From assembly GCA_945861635.1 (NCBI GenBank), contig CAMAWH010000047.1, positions 1 through 37,726 on the forward strand: a stretch of DNA of 37,726 nt, read 5' to 3'. The translations under genes and the position numbers were made by a program. A model generated the notes under the pieces. It made no database searches and was not told the DNA's origin. It saw only the letters and a list, made by a program, of their open reading frames with translations. Positions 32,726 to 37,726 of the stretch are shown piece after piece. How positions within the stretch are numbered: position 1 is the stretch's first letter; every line of letters starts with the position of its first letter. Source of the DNA: Klebsiella pneumoniae. GTDB lineage: Bacteria > Myxococcota_A > UBA796 > SXON01.

Positions 32726-34045
32726 ATGATGTTCCTCCTCCTCGCCTGCGCCGCAACGACCACCGTCGGCGGCGGCGCAACCGCGGACCGGGGGGGCGTG
32801 ACCCCCGAAAACGGGGATTCCGTCGAGGTTGTAGAAGGGGGTTCCGACGGCTACGCCGCGTGCCCCGCGCCCGAATCGCTCTACCAGCAGGACTGCGTCG
32901 TCCAGTACGACCTCGACATCGCGGCGGCCGACTGGGAGGCGATGCAGACGACGTACGACAGCGCCGTCGCCAACTGCGGCATTTCGCAGGACGTCTTGCA
33001 CGAAACCCATGTTGCGACCCTGCAGTACGGTGCCCAGGCTCTGGAAGTAGGCATCCGCCTGAAAGGCAACGCCTGCACATTCTTGCGCAACGGAAAAATG
33101 CAGTTCCGCATCGACGTCAACTACGTCGTGCCCGATCAGCGCCTGAACGGCGTGGAGCACATCAATCTGGAAGCCGCAAACTACGATCCCACCGTCGTGA
33201 AAAATGGCCTTGCGTTATCGATTTTTCGTGATGCGGGGCTGGTGGCACCGCTGGCGAACCATGCCGCCTTGACGGTGAACGGCGCGTACTACGGCTTCTA
33301 CGAAAATATTGAACAGATCGACCAGCAGTTCCTGAGCGATCGCTACGCCGACGCCAGCGGCAACCTGTACTGGTTCATCTGGAACGGTGCGTACGGCGAA
33401 TTGAAGACGAACAAGGCCGTAGCGGACGTGTCGAACTGGTCAGCGATGCAAACGTTGATCGACGCCACGCCAAGCGTCGTCACCATGGCCGATTTCGAGG
33501 CACAAATCGTCGGGATGGTGGACGTCGACGAGCTGCTCCTCGCCTTCGCGGTCGAGGCCGTCGTGCCGCAAACGGACGGCGTGTGGGCCGGGTCGGCAAA
33601 CTGTTATGTGTATGACAATCCGCTGGGTTGCGCCGGGGCCGGTTGTTTCGAATACCTACCGTGGGACCTTGATTCTGCGTTCCTGGCACCTCCTCAGGAT
33701 CTGTGTCCGGCGTGTGGCGCGCCGCCCGACACCGTAACCGCCGATCCGATCACGTTCATTACGGGTCGCGGCCCCGCCCGGAAGTGGCGGCTGTGGGACC
33801 TCGTGATCGCCGTGCCGCGGTGGCGCGCTCAGTACATCGCCAATCTCCAAACGGTGCTCAACACGGCGTATGACCCCGATGTTCTCGCGGCACGCCACGG
33901 TGACATCCTGGCCCGCATCCAGCGCTACGCGGATGTGGACAGCCACCTTGACCACGACCGCTTCACGTCCTCAAATGAAGAACTGTCGGTGTTCTTCGCC
34001 AGACGTTCTGCGTTCGTCCAGGCATGGGTCGATGCGAACGAGTAG
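32726..34045 (+). CDS. CotH-like lipoprotein
   Basis: A 439-residue lipoprotein with a short signal and lipobox LLAC (Cys8). The mid part matches CotH-type proteins: VGIRLKGNACTFLRNGKMQFRI, then NHAALTVNGAYYGFYENIEQID (the usual YWGLY-x-xE pattern) and EYLPWDLDSAF. CotH-family proteins are atypical kinases that phosphorylate Ser in spore-coat and other proteins, so a phosphotransfer role at the cell surface is possible. The C-terminal 100 residues are helical. The gene is divergent from the polysaccharide operon across 111 bases. Identification is from motifs seen by eye. Confidence 0.85.
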   Translation: MMFLLLACAATTTVGGGATADRGGVTPENGDSVEVVEGGSDGYAACPAPESLYQQDCVVQYDLDIAAADWEAMQTTYDSAVANCGISQDVLHETHVATLQYGAQALEVGIRLKGNACTFLRNGKMQFRIDVNYVVPDQRLNGVEHINLEAANYDPTVVKNGLALSIFRDAGLVAPLANHAALTVNGAYYGFYENIEQIDQQFLSDRYADASGNLYWFIWNGAYGELKTNKAVADVSNWSAMQTLIDATPSVVTMADFEAQIVGMVDVDELLLAFAVEAVVPQTDGVWAGSANCYVYDNPLGCAGAGCFEYLPWDLDSAFLAPPQDLCPACGAPPDTVTADPITFITGRGPARKWRLWDLVIAVPRWRAQYIANLQTVLNTAYDPDVLAARHGDILARIQRYADVDSHLDHDRFTSSNEELSVFFARRSAFVQAWVDANE

Positions 34046-34107
34046 CGGCGAGGACGGCCACCCCCGGCAACTCTCGTGATGCGTCGGAGTCGGGTTAACC
34101 CCGGAGC

Positions 34108-35577
34108 ATGAGGCTCGTTCTCTACCATCCGCGCGCCGCCGAAAGACGCTTTCGTCTCCCGGTTTCCGTGCTCACGCTGGCCTCCGTCGTGGTGGACGAG
34201 CATGACGTTGTCATCGTGGACGCCGATCTCTACGACGATCCGCTCCCGGAATTGCGGCGGCAACTGCGCCAAACGTCCGATGTGATTCTGTGCGTCACGG
34301 TCATGCCCGGGCCGCAACTCTCGCGGGCGGTGCCCCACTGCCGCCAATTGCGGAAGGAGTTTCCCACCCTCACGATCGTTTGGGGGGGCTGGTTTCCTTC
34401 CCTGCATGCGGAGACCTGCCTCTCCGTGCCTTACGTGGATATTGTACTTCGTGGACGAGGTGAAATCGCATTTCCCATCCTGGTGCGAGCCATGGCCGGC
34501 GGGGCCGCGCTCGACGCCGTGCCCAACATCTCCTACCGCACCGCTGACGGCGCGTTCCATCACAATCCGGAAGCCGCCCTGCAGCATCCGGACAAGATGC
34601 CGCTGATCCCCTATCACTTGGTTCCGGTCGAAAAATACAGTCAACGCAGTTGGCTTGGCAGCCGCAGTTCCGTCTACCACTCTAGCTTCGGGTGTCCACT
34701 GAAATGCGGGTTCTGCGCGGTTGCGGCTCAGTTCGAGGGTCATTGGATGGGCCAGTCCGTGCCTCGGATGATGCAGGATATTGAGCCCCTGCTGACCGCC
34801 GGCGTCAACGCCATCGAGTTTCTGGACAACAACTTCTTTGTCAGTGAAAAGCGCGTTCTGGAGTTTGCCCAGACGATGCGCGGCCGCGGCGTAACCTGGT
34901 GGGGTGAGGGCACGATTGACGGCCTTCTTCGCTATGAAGATGCAACGTTGGTCGCCATGCGTGAGGGCGGCTGCAAGATGATTTTCTTCGGCGCGGAGTC
35001 AGGCTCCGACGTCGTCCTGAAGCTGTACAACAAGGGCGGTCTGGTCGCGGCGTCCACTCTGCTGTTGGCGGAGCGGTTCACGCACTTCGACATCGTCCCC
35101 GAGTTCTCCTTTGTGTTGGGGAGCCCCATCTGTCCCAAAGAGGACATCGAGGCCTCCATCGACCTGGTCCTGAAGTTGAAAGAGGTGAATCCCATCTGCG
35201 AGATCATCATGTATCTCTATTCCCCGGAGCCCTATCAGACCTCGGCGCTGTGGGAGGCGGCACAGAAATACGGGTACAGGTTCCCCGAGAGTCTGGAAGC
35301 GTGGGCCGAGGATGCGCACCGGATGTTCAACATGCGGCGCTCGCTCGAAACGCCGTGGTTGGATGCGTCGGACGTGGCCCGCGTCCACGACTTCGAGGCG
35401 GTACTGAACGCCTACTACCCGGGTATTTCCAGCATCGACGTGGGTCGGGGGTGGCGCCGCGTGCTCCGCGCACTCGCAACGCCTCGCTACAAGCTGAAGG
35501 CATACCGGCGCCCCGAGTTGCTGAAATTGGCCCTACGCGCGGCGCGCCACCGGCGGGTGGAGCAGGAGGGGTTGTAG
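34108..35577 (+). CDS. radical SAM protein with B12-binding-like N-terminus
   Basis: A 489-residue protein. The first 165 residues resemble the Rossmann-like cobalamin-binding half of class B radical SAM enzymes (YHPRAAERRF, VIVDADLYDD, IVWGGWFPSLH, VLRGRGE), but no DxHxxG motif is present. Cys196, Cys200 and Cys203 form the CPLKCGFC cluster site. FFGAESGSDVVL and a C-terminal helical part follow. The family includes BchE and HpnJ-type enzymes; the reaction is unknown. GGAG precedes the ATG, next to a 10-bp palindrome GGGTTAACCC (34092-34101). Confidence 0.85.
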   Translation: MRLVLYHPRAAERRFRLPVSVLTLASVVVDEHDVVIVDADLYDDPLPELRRQLRQTSDVILCVTVMPGPQLSRAVPHCRQLRKEFPTLTIVWGGWFPSLHAETCLSVPYVDIVLRGRGEIAFPILVRAMAGGAALDAVPNISYRTADGAFHHNPEAALQHPDKMPLIPYHLVPVEKYSQRSWLGSRSSVYHSSFGCPLKCGFCAVAAQFEGHWMGQSVPRMMQDIEPLLTAGVNAIEFLDNNFFVSEKRVLEFAQTMRGRGVTWWGEGTIDGLLRYEDATLVAMREGGCKMIFFGAESGSDVVLKLYNKGGLVAASTLLLAERFTHFDIVPEFSFVLGSPICPKEDIEASIDLVLKLKEVNPICEIIMYLYSPEPYQTSALWEAAQKYGYRFPESLEAWAEDAHRMFNMRRSLETPWLDASDVARVHDFEAVLNAYYPGISSIDVGRGWRRVLRALATPRYKLKAYRRPELLKLALRAARHRRVEQEGL

Positions 35578-35588
35578 GGCAGAACGGA

Positions 35589-36506
<918 letters not shown>

Positions 36507-36809
36507 GGCGGAACGTTTAGCATGCGCGGGGCCCGGGCTGACGGATATTGACACGGGCGTCGCCGTGGAACACCGACGAACGACTCGGCAGCACGTATTC
36601 GGCGGATGCCGCCTGTGTCGGCCGCCGATCATCCACGAAAAAAGACTACTTCTGGACCGTGTCGAGGACGGTGGTCGGGTCTGGGCTCGGCTACGTCGTG
36701 GATGCCAGCACGTCAGAACGGTGGTTCAGCGTCGGCACGGCGAGGCCCTCGAAATGCGGATCGCGCGCAAGGGGGGACGGTCAATGTACCTTCATAATTG
36801 CTGCTAAAC

Positions 36810-36842
36810 GCGCCGGAAGGCAATCCGCCCGCCTTCCGGCGC
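36810..36842 (+). other. perfect 12-bp hairpin
   Basis: GCGCCGGAAGGC and GCCTTCCGGCGC form a perfect 12-bp stem around a 9-base loop. No T-run follows on either strand, so a classical terminator is not shown. It could end transcription from the left or be an extragenic palindrome. Confidence 0.6.
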
Positions 36843-37310
36843 ACTTGTCGGTTCGCGGCGTTTGGACGGCGACAAAGTGCCAGCGTGCCGGCTGGGCAAA
36901 AGGCGCATGAATGGCGCGGCCAGCCTGGTTTCCCGCGATCCGCCTTTCGCGCGGCTGCGCCCGGCAGCCCTGCGCGCGCCACGCGCCCGAGTCATCGCCC
37001 GGCTGAATCCAGGTCCGGCGGCCCACGAGCCGGGCGGGAGTTCCGCTACGCTTGCACTCAGACGCGGGTGAATTCCGCCCACGTCGCCCCCCGCTCGGGG
37101 CATAGGCGCTAACATTCCGCCACCCACGTTCCGGCCGGCATCCGCTGACGTTTTCGACGTCATGTAGGTTCTACGATGTGTTTTTGCCGGTCGGTGCGCG
37201 TCGGCGGGGGCGTCCGCAGACGGACGAATCCGGCGTTGGCGGCACACCCCAGGGGGGAAAGGACCGGCGCCGTTGTGATGTTCGGTGAATGCTGGCCGCG
37301 CGGGGAACGC

Positions 37311-37402
37311 GCCGACGCCACGCGGACGGCGGCGCCGAAGCCACGCGGACGGCGGCGCCGACGCGACGCGGACGGCGGCGCCGACGCCACGCGGACGGCG
37401 GC
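37311..37402 (+). repeat. four-copy 23-bp tandem repeat
   Basis: Four head-to-tail copies of a 23-bp unit (GCCGACGCCACGCGGACGGC plus GGC), with one or two substitutions in copies two and three. As 23 is not divisible by three, it reads through all frames and is therefore not a protein repeat. Confidence 0.85.
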
Positions 37403-37726
37403 GCCACCGCAGCGGTCCACGCCTGCCACGCGAAAATGGCTTCGTTGGAGAGAAGGAGGCGGCGGTCCGCGAGGTGGCGGCGGCAGGTGGACACCGACCG
37501 GGCGATGTTCGAGGGTCACATCTCCCCTTCCTCGGTTTCTACCGTTGGTTTCCGGAGGTGTCCGGGTGCGGGCGGGTGCGTCGTAAGCCGCTGATCGTTT
37601 GACCCACGTGGGCCACCGCAAACTTTATTTTTCCCAACCTCCACCGCCAAAAACGCGCTGCCGTGGGGCGCCATCCGTGCCCGTTTGGCGGCGTTGCGCG
37701 GAAGGGGGCTCCCGGCCACCAGGCGC

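Larger units (their letters stand above)
36507..37726. other. 1.2-kb region without a supportable gene
   Basis: No frame here has a signal, motif, ribosome site and length that agree. One plus-strand frame (36548-36910) has a passage (KKDYFWTVSRTVVGSGLGYVV) that might be left from a decayed gene, but it cannot be supported. The region holds the hairpin at 36810 and the 23-bp repeats at 37311. A few AT-rich short stretches (near 36785 and 37620) stand out from the GC-rich background. Confidence 0.6.

Noticed and set aside
36548..36910. Hypothetical 120-residue protein
   Set aside because: No ribosome site, signal or family; only one passage looks protein-like, which is not enough.
37311..37402. 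CRISPR array
   Set aside because: The 23-bp units are directly adjacent with no spacers.
37171..37719. Several overlapping Arg/Ala-rich frames
   Set aside because: They arise from the repeat and high GC; none has a start site, motif or signal.

Overview
The window is 37.7 kb of high-GC bacterial DNA with very little non-coding sequence. Stop and start codons of neighbours overlap repeatedly (ATGA, GTGA, TGATG). Short cell-envelope lipoproteins with Ser-Asp/Asp-Ala repeats, small EF-hand proteins and a C-terminal Cys/helix/Arg tail resembling MYXO-CTERM suggest a Myxococcota-like or other deltaproteobacterial-type organism. That assignment rests on style only. No rRNA, tRNA, phage, transposase or CRISPR array was seen.

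Region 1 (44-4305, minus) is a copper-type metal operon. It runs from a CsoR-family repressor through a small membrane protein, a 2Fe-2S ferredoxin, a second small membrane protein and an HMA-like protein to a CopA-type P1B ATPase. A 16-bp CsoR-type operator lies inside its promoter. Region 2 (4352-6481) holds two unknown overlapping genes and an SD-repeat lipoprotein.

Region 3 (6645-16960) and part of region 4 (18521-23689) hold the most unusual content: a paralogous set of sulfatase/alkaline-phosphatase-superfamily lipoproteins. Two have complete-looking metal sites and a Thr in the nucleophile position. Three are degenerate and look like pseudoenzymes. One is an internally deleted remnant. 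Three of the set, including the remnant, sit in translational overlap with a small two-EF-hand protein. Interspersed are a membrane-anchored SAM methyltransferase and a second one in which the same 300-residue module is duplicated in tandem. Several degenerate or active members end in a G-Y-W or G-x-W tail.

Region 4 (16981-32614) is an almost unbroken series of minus-strand genes. It starts with a Wzx/Wzy-type exopolysaccharide operon: a Wzc-like tyrosine kinase, a Wzy-like polymerase or ligase, a Wzx-like flippase, a GT4 glycosyltransferase, a Wza-like export protein and GalE. It continues through a possible TIM-barrel lipoprotein, an anchor-type protein, the sulfatase/EF-hand genes, a MNT/truncated-HepT pair and a degenerate sulfatase, and ends at a HemN-like radical SAM protein. 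The layout suggests, without proving it, that the sulfatase-like set modifies or senses an envelope or exported polysaccharide.

Region 5 (32726-36506) has a CotH-like lipoprotein, a radical SAM protein with a B12-binding-like N-terminus and an SGNH hydrolase lipoprotein with an SD repeat. The last 1.2 kb has no supportable gene but contains a strong hairpin and a four-copy 23-bp tandem repeat.
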